64,000 nt of DNA from Pseudomonadota bacterium (GCA_963204785.1 CAUJHG010000007.1:1-64000), one strand, 5' to 3'. Shown: positions 44,769-53,834, counted from the first letter of the stretch. A program made the numbers and translations. Notes: generated from the sequence alone by a model not told the origin.

Positions 44769-45374
44769 TCAGGGCTTCGAGCCGGTCGGGAAAGGCCAGG
44801 CTGCCGCGGGGCTTGGTGTCTTCGCGGGCGCGGCCTTGCGCGCTGCGGGTTTCTTCGCAGCGACCTTGGCAGCCACGGGTTTCTTCGCAGCGGCCTTCGC
44901 GGCTGCGGGCTTCTTCGCGGCGACCTTTGCGGCTGCAGGTTTCCTTGCAGCCGCCTTCCCCGCCGCTGATTTCCCGGCTGCAGGCTTGCCGGCGACCGAT
45001 TTCGTGGCCACAGGCTTCCCTGCAACCGGCCTGGTCGCTGCAAGCTTCTTCGCAGCCGGCTTCTTGGCCGCAGCCTTCTTGACCGCCGCCACTACCTTCC
45101 TGACTGCCGCTGCCACCTTCTTCGCAGCAGGCTTCCTTGCGACCGGAGTCGCTGCGGCGGCCTTCTTCGCAGCGACCGCCTTCGCAGCCGGCTTCTTCGC
45201 AACGGCGGCCTTGACCGCAGCTTTCTTCGCCACGGGCTTCTTGGCCACGGCCTTCGTGACAGCGGATTTCTTCGCCGCCGGCTTTGCTGCGACGGCCTTG
45301 CCGGCCGCCGGCTTCTTCGCTGCCGGCTTCTTGGCCGCGGCCTTCTTGGCGGCGGGCTTCTTGGCGGTTGCCAT
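44769..45374 (-). CDS. Histone H1-like Lys/Ala-rich DNA-binding protein
   Basis: The 201-residue protein is made of AAKKPAAK-type repeats (Ala, Lys, Pro and Val only over most of the length), like bacterial H1 homologues such as AlgP and the HC2 group. It has no folded domain. The C-terminus is a short non-repetitive tail (SPAAAWPFPTGSKP). A ribosome site AAGGAGAG lies before the ATG. It should bind DNA nonspecifically through its lysines; expression-phase or chromatin roles are inference. Confidence 0.9.
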   Translation of the reverse strand: MATAKKPAAKKAAAKKPAAKKPAAGKAVAAKPAAKKSAVTKAVAKKPVAKKAAVKAAVAKKPAAKAVAAKKAAAATPVARKPAAKKVAAAVRKVVAAVKKAAAKKPAAKKLAATRPVAGKPVATKSVAGKPAAGKSAAGKAAARKPAAAKVAAKKPAAAKAAAKKPVAAKVAAKKPAARKAAPAKTPSPAAAWPFPTGSKP

Positions 45375-45990
45375 GTGGAACTCTCCTTAGGTTGGCATCG
45401 CTTTCATGGAAACCCGTGACGCAGCGCCCCTTCGGGGAGCGACGCACGAGCCATTCATCGGCGCAAGACCCTGCGCGGCGATCGGCCGCGTTCCTACGCT
45501 AATGAATCCGGCACGAAGGAAACGCCGGGCCGAAAGGCATGGCGTTTCCTCACGACGAGGTGCGGACGATGGGGAGAGCAGCGGTGCGACATCCGCATTG
45601 CGCAATGCCATGCCGGCGCAACCACTGCCTCTGCCTGTCCGCGCTTCCCTCAAGTCGATCCTCGGATGCGGCAACCGGCCGCCTGGGAAAACGTGGGCGC
45701 CCCTGATCGGGCGCTTCGCCGGCCTGACGGCTGAAGGCGGAAAACCGGACCCCCGCGCGGGGTCAGGGGTGTGGAATCGGGCCAGGAAATCATGCGGGAC
45801 CCTGCTTCGATTCGGCCTCGTAAGCCATTGTCCTGGCGCAGAATTCCGTTGTTGTTCACAGGCGACGATCTTACGACGCGTGTGGATGAGCGGCAACGTC
45901 GAAGCCCGTCCTCCTTGACTTTCACGCGCTGGCATTCGGCGTTCTCGCAACACACGGCGCACCATGCACCGGCGCACCGCACGCCGATGC
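45375..45990. other. 616-bp stretch with no supported gene
   Basis: Open frames exist on both strands but have no recognisable protein, no ribosome sites and odd composition. It carries the promoter region of the histone-like gene on one side and a terminator-like hairpin for ampD (45741-45764) on the other. TTGACT at 45916 is an isolated -35-like match without a partner. Confidence 0.6.
45741..45764 (-). terminator. Possible terminator downstream of pilS-pilR-ampD
   Basis: On the minus strand GACCCC-GCGCG-GGGGTC forms a 6-bp GC stem followed by CGGTTTTCC. It lies about 230 bases after the ampD stop. The T-run is short and the distance long, so this is tentative. Confidence 0.35.
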
Positions 45991-46581
45991 TCAGTCGGTG
46001 AATGGTCGCGACAGTCCGCAGGCCTGCACGCTGCCCAGGTACTGCTGCCAGTCGAAGTACGGCCCGGGGTCGGTCTTGCGCCCTGGCGCGATGTCGCTGT
46101 GCCCGGCGACCCAGCGCAGCGGATAGCGCGTGCAAAGCGCTGCAGTCAGCTGCGCAAGCCTGCGGTACTGCGCCTGCGTGAAGGGCGTGCTGCCATCGCC
46201 CTCGAGCTCGATGCCGATGGAGAAGTCGTTGCAGCGCTCGCGGCCCCGGAAGCTCGAGACACCCGCATGCCAGGCGCGCGCGTCGCAGTCGACGAACTGC
46301 AGCAGGTCGCCGCGCCGGCGGACCAGGAAGTGCGCCGACACGCGCACGCCGCGCAACTGCGCGAAGAAGGGGTGCGCATCGCAATCGAGGCGATTGGTGA
46401 ACAGCCGCTGCACGGCGTCGCCACTGAAACGGCCCGGCGGCAGGCTGATGTGATGCACGACCAGGAGATCCACCGCAGTGTCGGGCGGGCGCAGGTCGTG
46501 GTTCGGCGAGTGCAGCCTGCGCGCACCGTCGAGCCAGCCGTCCGAGGCCGCCTCGCTCCAGCCCAGCGCGCGGCGCCTCAC
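45991..46581 (-). CDS. ampD: 1,6-anhydro-N-acetylmuramyl-L-alanine amidase AmpD
   Basis: The 196-residue amidase starts at GTG 46581. It has the zinc ligand in LLVVHHISLPPG (H43), HFFAQLRG-type segment (HPFFAQLRGVRVSAHFLV), and the late zinc ligands in AGHSDIAPGRKTDPGPYFDW. It cleaves the stem peptide from anhydro-MurNAc in the cytoplasm during wall recycling and in many species sets AmpR-controlled beta-lactamase expression; no ampR is seen here. It follows pilR by 68 bases, an order common in Burkholderiales. Confidence 0.93.
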   Translation of the reverse strand: MRRRALGWSEAASDGWLDGARRLHSPNHDLRPPDTAVDLLVVHHISLPPGRFSGDAVQRLFTNRLDCDAHPFFAQLRGVRVSAHFLVRRRGDLLQFVDCDARAWHAGVSSFRGRERCNDFSIGIELEGDGSTPFTQAQYRRLAQLTAALCTRYPLRWVAGHSDIAPGRKTDPGPYFDWQQYLGSVQACGLSRPFTD

Positions 46582-46649
46582 GTGCGCAGCAGCCCGGTTG
46601 TCGGAATCCTCGCCGGCGGCTTCCCGGCTGCGGCCGTGCGGCCCGCGGT

Positions 46650-48104
46650 TCACTGGATGTCGAGACGCTGCATCCGGTAGCGCAGCGCCCGGAAGGTGAT
46701 GCCCAGGAGCCGGGCCGCAGCGGTCCGGTTGTGGCGCGTCTTCTCGAGGGCCCGCTGGATCGCCTCGCGCTCGACCTGATCGAGGTAGTCGGGCAGGGAG
46801 TCCGGGATGCCGTCCTCGCCCAGACGCACCGGCCGCGCCGCTGCCGGCGCGGCCGCCTGCCCATCGACCGTCGGCGCCCGCTCGTCGGCCTGCGCATCGC
46901 TGACCGCCGGGCGCAGCCCGAGGTCCTCGACGTTGATCACTTCCCCGTTGGAGAAGGCCAGCGCCCGCTCCAGGATGTTCTCGAGCTCGCGAACGTTGCC
47001 CGGGAAGACGTAGCTGCACAGGTAGCGCGCGGTCACCGAGGCCAGCCGTGGCGGCTGAGCCAGCCCGGCGCGCTGCGCCAGCCGAGCGAGGATCGCCTGC
47101 GCGAGCGCGGGGATGTCCTCGCCACGTTCGCGCAGCGGCGGCATCCTGAGCCCGATGACGTCGAGCCGGTAGTAGAGATCCTGGCGAAAGCGACCGGCCG
47201 CGACGCACTGGGCGAGGTCCTGGTGCGTGGCGCTGACGATGCGCACGTCGACCGGCTCCTCGACCGTGGCGCCGACCTTGCGCACCCGCTTCTCCTGGAT
47301 CGCGCGCAGGAGCTTGACCTGCATCGGCAGCGGCAGGTCCGCCACCTCATCGAGGAACAGGGTGCCCCCATTGGCGACCTGGAAGAAGCCCTCGCGGTCC
47401 TGGTCGGCGCCGGTGAAGGCCCCCTTGCGATAGCCGAAGAACTCCGCCTCCATCAGGGCCTCGGGAATCGCACCGCAGTTGACCGCGACGAAGGCTTGCG
47501 CCGCGCGAGGCCCCGCCCGATGCAGCAGCCGCGCGGCAAGCTCCTTGCCCGAGCCCGATTCGCCGGTGATCGCGACCGGCGCCATGCTGCGCGCCAGGCG
47601 CAGGATCGATGCACGCACCTCCTGCATCGCCTCGGACTCGCCGAGCAGCTCGCGCGCCGCGTCGACTCCCGGCGCGCCGTCGGCACTGGCCTGCGCATCG
47701 GGCGGCGCCACCTGGACCGCGGCCCGCACCAGATTGCGCAGCGAATCGAGGGCGACCGGCTTGGCGAGGTAGTCGAAGGCGCCGGCCTTGAGCGCCGCCA
47801 CGGCGTTCTCGGCACTGCCATAGGCGGTGATCACCGCGACCTGCGTGCCGGGGTGGCCGGAGTTGATCGTCTCCACCAGCTCCAGGCCCTCGCCATCGGG
47901 AAGGCGCATGTCGGTCAGGCACAGCGCGTAGGCGTGCGCGGCGAGCAGGCGCCTGGCCTCGCCGAGGGTCGCAGCGCAATCGACGTCCAGCCCCATTCCG
48001 ACCAGCGTCAGCTCGAGCAGCTCGCGCAGGTCGGCCTCGTCATCCACGACCAGCACACGGGGGACGCGCGATCCGCGTGCGAGCGCAGGCGCAGCTCCGC
48101 TCAT
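46650..48104 (-). CDS. pilR: Sigma-54-dependent response regulator PilR
   Basis: The 484-residue NtrC-type activator has a receiver domain (phospho-acceptor D65 in CLTDMRLPDG), an AAA+ domain with Walker A GESGSGKE and the sigma-54 contact loop GAFTGA, and a Fis-type HTH at the end (TRHNRTAAARLLGITFRALRYRMQRL). It overlaps the pilS stop by 4 bases. PilR activates pilin transcription from RpoN promoters; pilA is not in the window. Confidence 0.93.
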   Translation of the reverse strand: MSGAAPALARGSRVPRVLVVDDEADLRELLELTLVGMGLDVDCAATLGEARRLLAAHAYALCLTDMRLPDGEGLELVETINSGHPGTQVAVITAYGSAENAVAALKAGAFDYLAKPVALDSLRNLVRAAVQVAPPDAQASADGAPGVDAARELLGESEAMQEVRASILRLARSMAPVAITGESGSGKELAARLLHRAGPRAAQAFVAVNCGAIPEALMEAEFFGYRKGAFTGADQDREGFFQVANGGTLFLDEVADLPLPMQVKLLRAIQEKRVRKVGATVEEPVDVRIVSATHQDLAQCVAAGRFRQDLYYRLDVIGLRMPPLRERGEDIPALAQAILARLAQRAGLAQPPRLASVTARYLCSYVFPGNVRELENILERALAFSNGEVINVEDLGLRPAVSDAQADERAPTVDGQAAAPAAARPVRLGEDGIPDSLPDYLDQVEREAIQRALEKTRHNRTAAARLLGITFRALRYRMQRLDIQ

Positions 48105-49732
48105 GTGTCCACAGACCGCCCGGCGGCAGTGATGACGAAGGCCCCGCGACCGCCATCGTCCGAAGGCGGTTCGTAGCCCAGCGTCGCGCGGTTGGCCGTG
48201 CAGAGCTCACGGGCCAGATACAGGCCCAGCCCGGTGCCCCGGCTCTCGGTGGTGAAGAAGGGTTCGAACACGTGCTCGATCATTCCGGGCGGCAAGCCCG
48301 GGCCATCGTCGGTGATCCGCAATTCTAAGCGATGGTCCTCGCCAGGCCGCCACTCGATGCGCACCGCGCCGGGGGCGCTCGATGCGTAACGCAGTGCGTT
48401 GCCGAGCAGGTTCACGAGGACCTGCCGCAGTTGTCCGGGATCGAAGAGCATCGGCTCCGCAGTCTCGAAGCTCATCTCGACCCGACGACGATCCGCGCCC
48501 GACATCAGGACGAACTCCGGCACGAGCGCCCCGAGGAAACGCGGAAGATCGATCGGCTCGAGCGCGGGACGCTCGCGGCGCGCGATCGCGAGCACGTCCT
48601 GGACCACCCGGTCGATGCGCACCGTGTTGTCCTCGACGATGCGCGACAGGCGCTGCAGCCGCGGCTCGTCCACCTGTTCCGCCAGCAGGCCGTTCGCGTG
48701 CCGGATCGCGGCCAGCGGGTTGCGGATCTCGTGGGCGATCGATGCCGACAGCCGCCCCATCGAGGCCAGCTTCAATTGCTGCGCGCGCTCCTCGAGCTCG
48801 CGCAGATCGTCGATCAGCACCACGGTGTCGCCGAGCGTCTCGCCCTCCGGTCGCAGCGCGCGCACCCGGACCCGGTGGCGACCCGGCAGGCCGGGAGCTT
48901 CCAGGCCCAGGTCGACGCCCTCGGCATGCGCGGACTGCGCAGCCCGGAAGATCCGCTGCGCGAGATCGGCGCCCGCACTGCCGCCCAGCAGGGCCTGCGC
49001 CGCCGGGTTGCTCGCGCGCACCTTTCCGGTGCGGTCGAAGACCACCACTCCATGAGGAAGCTGCGCGACCACGAGCTGGGTCAGCGCAAGCTGTCCGCGC
49101 AGGTCCGAGCCACGCGCCCTGGCCAGCGCCTCCTGCGCCGCCAGCCGCGTGGCCAGCCGATTCACCAGCGCGGCAGTCACGAAGCAGGCCGTCCCGATCA
49201 CCCCCGCCGGAACGAAGGCGGTCGGATCGATGGCCTGGGCATCCAGGACCCGCCAGGCGGACTCACCCAGCAGGAGCAGCGTCGCGGTGGCGGCGAAGAA
49301 GGCCGACATCCGCGCGGTCGAGAGCACTGCAACCCCTGCCACCGCGGCGACGGCGAGCACGCCCAGCCCGCTTCGCGGCCCGCCGGCCGCGTGCATCAGC
49401 AGCACGATCGCCGCCGGGTCGACCAGCCCCTGGACGAGCAGCTGCAACTGGAAACGCTGATGCCAGCGACTCGCCACCGCGAACATCGCGATCGCGGCCA
49501 GCAGGTAGGCGAAGGCCACGCCTGCGTAGAGTCGCTGATGGACGACGATGTCGGCCCACAGCGCCTTCGAGCCGACCGCCAGCGGCAGCATCAGCAGCAG
49601 GGCGAGCGCCAGGCGCCCGAGCGAGAAGAAACGCAAGGACGTCCAGAAGGACGCGGCGGGGCTGGCCGGCGGCTCAGGCAGCGCTGCGATCGGCATCCCG
49701 GTGTTCGGGGCAGCAATAGAGCCGATCACCAC
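48101..49732 (-). CDS. pilS: Sensor histidine kinase PilS
   Basis: The 543-residue kinase has about six N-terminal membrane spans (LGRLALALLLMLPLAVG through AGVIGTACFVTAALV), a PAS-like domain (QLPHGVVVFDRTGKVRASNPAAQALLG), HisKA with SASIAHEIRNPLAAIRH, and HATPase with LVNLLGNALRYA and GTGLGLYLARELC. I chose GTG 49732 because GGAGG lies 8 bases upstream, while ATG 49696 has no ribosome site. This creates a 59-base overlap with the PP0621 gene. Confidence 0.92.
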   Translation of the reverse strand: MVIGSIAAPNTGMPIAALPEPPASPAASFWTSLRFFSLGRLALALLLMLPLAVGSKALWADIVVHQRLYAGVAFAYLLAAIAMFAVASRWHQRFQLQLLVQGLVDPAAIVLLMHAAGGPRSGLGVLAVAAVAGVAVLSTARMSAFFAATATLLLLGESAWRVLDAQAIDPTAFVPAGVIGTACFVTAALVNRLATRLAAQEALARARGSDLRGQLALTQLVVAQLPHGVVVFDRTGKVRASNPAAQALLGGSAGADLAQRIFRAAQSAHAEGVDLGLEAPGLPGRHRVRVRALRPEGETLGDTVVLIDDLRELEERAQQLKLASMGRLSASIAHEIRNPLAAIRHANGLLAEQVDEPRLQRLSRIVEDNTVRIDRVVQDVLAIARRERPALEPIDLPRFLGALVPEFVLMSGADRRRVEMSFETAEPMLFDPGQLRQVLVNLLGNALRYASSAPGAVRIEWRPGEDHRLELRITDDGPGLPPGMIEHVFEPFFTTESRGTGLGLYLARELCTANRATLGYEPPSDDGGRGAFVITAAGRSVDT

Positions 49733-49958
49733 GCCCGAGCGCCTCCGACGCCGGGAAGTGCACTCCGCAGTGCGCGCAGGGAACGATGCGCTCGTCGCGC
49801 AGCGCGGATGCGCGACGAGCGCCCGGCGCCTCGCCGGACGCGGATCGCAGCCCGTCGTGCCGGCGCGCTGCGTCGAGCTTGCGCTGGACCAGCCCTGTCA
49901 GGCGCCAGGCCAGCCAGCCGGCGACTCCGATGAACACCCAGGAAAGGAGCTTGCCCAT
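49674..49958 (-). CDS. PP0621 family protein
   Basis: The 94-residue protein has an N-terminal membrane span (LLSWVFIGVAGWLAWRLTGLV), a basic linker, and a C-terminal zinc-ribbon-like part MVPCAHCGVHFP-type (here IVPCAHCGVHFPASEALGRGDRLYCCPEHRD) with CxxC and CC..H. The family lies upstream of pilS in many betaproteobacteria. It starts 5 bases after the ccsA-like stop, so ccsA-PP0621-pilS-pilR is one unit. Confidence 0.92.
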   Translation of the reverse strand: MGKLLSWVFIGVAGWLAWRLTGLVQRKLDAARRHDGLRSASGEAPGARRASALRDERIVPCAHCGVHFPASEALGRGDRLYCCPEHRDADRSAA

Positions 49959-49963
49959 CGGCT

Positions 49964-50809
49964 TCAGACCCGCCTGAGGATGACCTCGAGAACGAAGCGG
50001 CTGCCCACGTAAGCCAGCAGCAGCACCATGAAGCCGGTCAGCGTCAGGTGCAGCGCAGTGCGACCGCGCCACCCCCAGAGATAGCGCCCGACGAGCAGCG
50101 CACCGAACAGCGCCCAGGAGATCAGCGCGAACACGTTCTTGTGGTCCAGGCGCATCGCACGCCCGAAGACCTCCTCGGAGAACAGCACGCCGCTGAAGGC
50201 CGTCAGGGTCAGCAGCGCGAAGCCGAGGACTATCAGCCGGAAGAGCACGCGCTCGAGCACCATCAGCGCAGGCAACTGCTCGATCCAGCGCGACAGCACG
50301 GAGCGGTCGGCGGAGAGTCTGTGCAGCGCGCGCGAGGCCGCGGTCATCAGCAGCGCGTGCAGGGCCGCGAGCATCAGCACCCCGTAGGCCAGCGTTCCCA
50401 CCACCAGGTGCGGCAGGAACAGCGGCTGGCTGCTCTCGGCCGGGAACTCGGCGCCGGGAAAGGCCAGCGGCAGCAGCACCGCCACCGCCGCGGCGGGAAG
50501 CACCGCGACGCGAAGCGCTTCGATCCGCACCGACAGCCCCTCGAACCAGAGCAGCGCCACCCCGACCCACAGCGTTGCCGAGAGCGCGGCGGCGAAGCCG
50601 AAGCGGAAGACGGCGCCCGAATCCATTCCTGCGTACAGGGCAAGCGCGTGGACCAGCAGCCCGGTGAGCATCAGCACCGAGCCTGCGTCCAGCGCGCGCG
50701 ACCGGCCGTCGTCGGTCGATGCGGCAGCCGTGGCGCGCATCGAGCGCCCCCACGCCAGCAGGTAGAGCAACGCAGCCAGCCCCGCAGCGATAACCAGTAG
50801 AATCGACAC
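49964..50809 (-). CDS. CcsA/YpjD-type cytochrome c assembly family membrane protein
   Basis: The 281-residue protein has eight predicted spans and the family features: LPHLVVGTLAYGVLMLAALHALLM with a conserved histidine, LLTLTAFSGVLFSEEVFG, and RLDHKNVFALISWALFGALLVGRYLWGWRG. These YpjD-like proteins are linked with heme handling and, in proteobacteria, sit divergent from ffh. Start is GTG 50809; TAAACT ends 6 bases before it, which suggests a leaderless mRNA. Confidence 0.88.
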   Translation of the reverse strand: MSILLVIAAGLAALLYLLAWGRSMRATAAASTDDGRSRALDAGSVLMLTGLLVHALALYAGMDSGAVFRFGFAAALSATLWVGVALLWFEGLSVRIEALRVAVLPAAAVAVLLPLAFPGAEFPAESSQPLFLPHLVVGTLAYGVLMLAALHALLMTAASRALHRLSADRSVLSRWIEQLPALMVLERVLFRLIVLGFALLTLTAFSGVLFSEEVFGRAMRLDHKNVFALISWALFGALLVGRYLWGWRGRTALHLTLTGFMVLLLAYVGSRFVLEVILRRV

Positions 50810-50815
50810 GAACCC

Positions 50816-50821
50816 AGTTTA
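50816..50821 (-). promoter_or_regulatory. TAAACT -10-like hexamer next to the ccsA-like GTG start
   Basis: On the minus strand TAAACT (50821-50816) is followed by GGGTTC and the GTG start. The implied transcription start coincides with the start codon. The same 22-bp gap must also hold the 5' end of ffh on the other strand (TTTACT at 50818-50823), so the divergent promoters overlap. Confidence 0.45.
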
Positions 50822-50831
50822 CTCCAAGGCC

Positions 50832-52187
50832 ATGCTCGAGAATCTCTCCCAGCGGCTCGCCAGGGTCGTCAAGACCATCAAGGGCGAGGCCCGTCTCACC
50901 GAGGCCAACACCCAGGAGATGCTGCGCGAGATCCGCATCGCGCTGCTCGAGGCCGACGTGGCGCTGCCGGTGGTCCGCGACTTCGTCGCCAGGATCCGCG
51001 AGCGCGCGCTCGGCCAGGAAGTGCTCCAGAGCCTCACTCCCGGCCAGGCGCTGGTCGGGATCGTCCACCGCGAACTCGCCGAACTGATGGGCGGCAAGGC
51101 AGCCGAGCTCAGCTTCGCCACGCAGCCCCCGGCGATCATCCTGATGGCCGGGCTGCAGGGCGCGGGCAAGACCACCACCGTCGGCAAGCTCGCGAAGTGG
51201 CTGCGCGAGAACCTGAAGAAGAAGGTGCTCACGGTTTCGTGCGACGTCTATCGTCCGGCCGCGATCGAGCAGTTGCGCACCGTCACCGAGCAGGCGGGCG
51301 CCGACTTCTTCCCGTCCACCGCCCGGCAGAAACCCGCCGACATCGCGCGCGACGCGGTGCAGTGGGCGAAGACCCACTACCACGACGTGCTGCTGGTGGA
51401 CACCGCGGGTCGGCTCGCGATCGACCAGCAGATGATGGACGAGATCGCGCAGCTGCACGCCCAGCTGAAGCCGATCGAGACCCTGTTCGTGGTCGATGCG
51501 ATGCAGGGCCAGGACGCGGTCAACACCGCACGGGCCTTCGACGAGGCGCTGCCGCTGACCGGCATCGTGCTCACCAAGCTCGACGGCGACTCGCGCGGTG
51601 GCGCGGCGCTCTCGGTGAAGGCGATCACCGGCAAGCCGATCAAGTTCGTGGGCGTCGGCGAGAAGCTCACCGGCCTCGAGAGCTTCCACCCGGAGCGCAT
51701 GGCCAACCGCATCCTCGGCATGGGCGACATCGTCTCGCTGGTCGAGGAGGCGCAGAAGGCGGTCGACCACAAGGCGGCCAAGGACCTGGCCGACAAGCTC
51801 AAGGCGGGCAATCGCTTCGACCTGAACGACTTCCTCCAGCAGCTCGGGCAGATGAAGAAGATGGGCGGGCTGTCGTCGCTGATGGACAAGCTGCCCGCGC
51901 AGTTCCAGGCGGCCGCCGGCCAGGCCGACATGAGCAAGGCCGAGAAGGACCTGCGGCGCATGCAGGGGATCATCCACTCGATGACCGCGGCCGAGCGCGC
52001 AAAGCCCGAACTGATCAAGGCGAGCCGCAAGCGCCGCATCGCAACCGGCGCCGGGGTGCAGGTCCAGGACGTGAACCGGCTGCTGTCGCAGTTCGAGCAG
52101 ATGCAGTCGATGCTCAAGAAGATGCAGAAGGGCGGGCTCGCGAAGATGCTGCGCGGAATGAAGGGCATGATGCCCGGGGTGCGTTGA
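50832..52187 (+). CDS. ffh: Signal recognition particle protein Ffh
   Basis: The 451-residue GTPase has the N domain (MLENLSQRLARVVKTIKGEARLTEAN), G1 GLQGAGKTTTVGKLA, DTAGR, TKLDGDSRGGAALS and the methionine-rich M domain (MKKMGGLSSLMDKLP ... MQSMLKKMQKGGLAKMLRGMKGMMPG) with the RNA-binding RRIATGAG. It targets nascent membrane proteins with 4.5S RNA. Its stop overlaps the next start (TTGA). Confidence 0.98.
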   Translation: MLENLSQRLARVVKTIKGEARLTEANTQEMLREIRIALLEADVALPVVRDFVARIRERALGQEVLQSLTPGQALVGIVHRELAELMGGKAAELSFATQPPAIILMAGLQGAGKTTTVGKLAKWLRENLKKKVLTVSCDVYRPAAIEQLRTVTEQAGADFFPSTARQKPADIARDAVQWAKTHYHDVLLVDTAGRLAIDQQMMDEIAQLHAQLKPIETLFVVDAMQGQDAVNTARAFDEALPLTGIVLTKLDGDSRGGAALSVKAITGKPIKFVGVGEKLTGLESFHPERMANRILGMGDIVSLVEEAQKAVDHKAAKDLADKLKAGNRFDLNDFLQQLGQMKKMGGLSSLMDKLPAQFQAAAGQADMSKAEKDLRRMQGIIHSMTAAERAKPELIKASRKRRIATGAGVQVQDVNRLLSQFEQMQSMLKKMQKGGLAKMLRGMKGMMPGVR

Positions 52188-53176
52188 CGGCGGCCCGCGA
52201 TGCCGGCGCGCACAGGCGCACCGTCTCACGTCTGCTCGCGTCTGCCTGCCTCGCGCTGGCAGGCGCCGCGGTCCAGGCCAATGGCGACACAGGCCCGGCC
52301 GGCGCGCTGTTCGGAACGCAGCTGAGAGGCCAGACCTTCCAGTACACGGTCCGTACCGGCGACACCCTCCACTCGATCAGCGCGCGACACGGCGAGGGCT
52401 CGGTGGCGATCGCCCGCGCCAACGCGCTCGACCCCCGCCAGGCACTGCGGCCAGGGCAGGTGCTCGAACTGGACAACCGACACGTGGTGCCTGCCGATGC
52501 CGACGGCATCCTGGTCAACATCCCGCAACGCATGCTCTTCCACTTCGAGGACGGCAGCCTGCGGGCGGCCTGGCCGATCACTGCGGGCGGCCCCGGCTGG
52601 CGCACCCCGCGCGGCCCCTTCACGGTGATCAACCGGCAGACCGACAAGCCCTGGATCGTGCCGAAGTCGATCCAGGCCGAGATGCTGCGCGAGGGAAAGC
52701 CGGTCCTCACCCGCGTCGAGCCCGGCCCGGAGAATCCGCTGGGCCGTCACTGGATCGGGGTGTCGATCCCGGGAATCGGGATCCACGGCACCAACGCGCC
52801 GTCGAGCATCTACGCGCTGCGCTCGCACGGATGCATCCGCATGCACCCGGATGACGTCGCCGCCCTGTTCGGGCGCGTCGAGGTGGGCAGTCCGGGACGC
52901 TTCGTCTACCATCCGGCGCTGCTGGCCGCCCTTGCGGACGGTCGGGTGTTCGTCGAGGTGCACCGCGACGCCTACCGTCTTGCCCGGGAGCCGCTGGCGG
53001 CGCTGCGCGAACTGGCCGAGGCGCGAGGCGTCGCAGACCGGATCGACTGGACCCGGGCGGCCGAGATCGTCGCGGCGCGCGACGGGATCGCGCGCGAAGT
53101 CACCCTGTCCGAGCACACTTCCGCGGAGCGAGCGCCCGCACCCGCCAACCAGTCTCCAGGAGTCACCGACCGATGA
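52184..53176 (+). CDS. LysM-containing L,D-transpeptidase (YkuD domain)
   Basis: The 330-residue protein starts at TTG 52184, sharing bases with the ffh stop; no ATG or GTG is available before the signal peptide (RRTVSRLLASACLALAGAAVQA). A LysM domain follows (QYTVRTGDTLHSISARHGEG). The YkuD catalytic domain has PWIVPKSIQAEML, GIHGTNAPSSIYALRSHGCIRM with the active cysteine, and a C-terminal extension of about 75 residues. It forms 3-3 cross-links or attaches proteins to peptidoglycan in the periplasm. Confidence 0.9.
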   Translation: MTAARDAGAHRRTVSRLLASACLALAGAAVQANGDTGPAGALFGTQLRGQTFQYTVRTGDTLHSISARHGEGSVAIARANALDPRQALRPGQVLELDNRHVVPADADGILVNIPQRMLFHFEDGSLRAAWPITAGGPGWRTPRGPFTVINRQTDKPWIVPKSIQAEMLREGKPVLTRVEPGPENPLGRHWIGVSIPGIGIHGTNAPSSIYALRSHGCIRMHPDDVAALFGRVEVGSPGRFVYHPALLAALADGRVFVEVHRDAYRLAREPLAALRELAEARGVADRIDWTRAAEIVAARDGIAREVTLSEHTSAERAPAPANQSPGVTDR

Positions 53177-53748
53177 CGCACCGACACGCCCCCTCGTCGA
53201 CCGGCCGCCGCCGCCTGCTCGCCGTCGGCAGCCTCGCCGTCACCGGGGCTGCCGCCCCCGGCCTGGCCCGCGCGACGCTCGGCGACGCAGGCAGATCCAT
53301 CGCCGGTCCCGCCGCGCTCGCCTTCTACAACACGCACACCGGCGAGCGTCTGTCCCTGGTCTACCGTGAACGCGGCGAGTACCTGACCGATGCCATCGCC
53401 GAGATCGACCGCCTGCTGCGCGATCACCGCACCGGCGAGGTCGCACCGATCGACCCGCGACTGCTGGACCAGTTGCACCAACTGGGCGCGCTGCTGGACA
53501 CCAAGCAGCCCTTCCACGTGATCTCGGGCTATCGCTCGCCCGCCACCAACGCGAAGCTGGCAGCCGCCAGCGGCGGTGTCGCCAAGCGCAGCCTGCACAT
53601 GCTCGGGCAGGCGATCGACATCCGGATGCCCGGCCGGCCCCTGCAGCACCTGCACCGCGCGGCGCTGTCGATGCAGGCCGGCGGCGTCGGCTACTACGCG
53701 CGCTCGGACTTCGTCCACATCGACACCGGGCGGGTCCGCTCCTGGTGA
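53173..53748 (+). CDS. YcbK/DUF882-type peptidase M15 family protein (Tat substrate)
   Basis: The 191-residue protein has a Tat-type signal (GRRRLLAVGSLAVTGAAAPGLARA) and a DUF882/M15 domain: HVISGYRSPATNAKL, KRSLHMLGQAIDIRMPG and YARSDFVHIDTGRVRSW, which supply the His-Asp-His zinc site. Such proteins cut or process peptidoglycan peptides. It overlaps the L,D-transpeptidase stop by 4 bases (ATGA), so the two act together in the wall. Confidence 0.93.
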   Translation: MTHRHAPSSTGRRRLLAVGSLAVTGAAAPGLARATLGDAGRSIAGPAALAFYNTHTGERLSLVYRERGEYLTDAIAEIDRLLRDHRTGEVAPIDPRLLDQLHQLGALLDTKQPFHVISGYRSPATNAKLAAASGGVAKRSLHMLGQAIDIRMPGRPLQHLHRAALSMQAGGVGYYARSDFVHIDTGRVRSW

Positions 53749-53834
53749 AACCATTGCAGGGGCGGCGCGGCATCCGCTGCGCCGATGCCCACGGCACGAC
53801 CCACGGCCTGCCGGCGTCCTGCGGGGCCCGGCGT

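Noticed and set aside
45387-45977. 196-codon minus-strand frame in the gap beside the histone-like gene
   Set aside because: No ribosome site, Arg/Pro/Ser-rich sequence typical of noncoding GC-rich DNA, and it contains a terminator-like hairpin.
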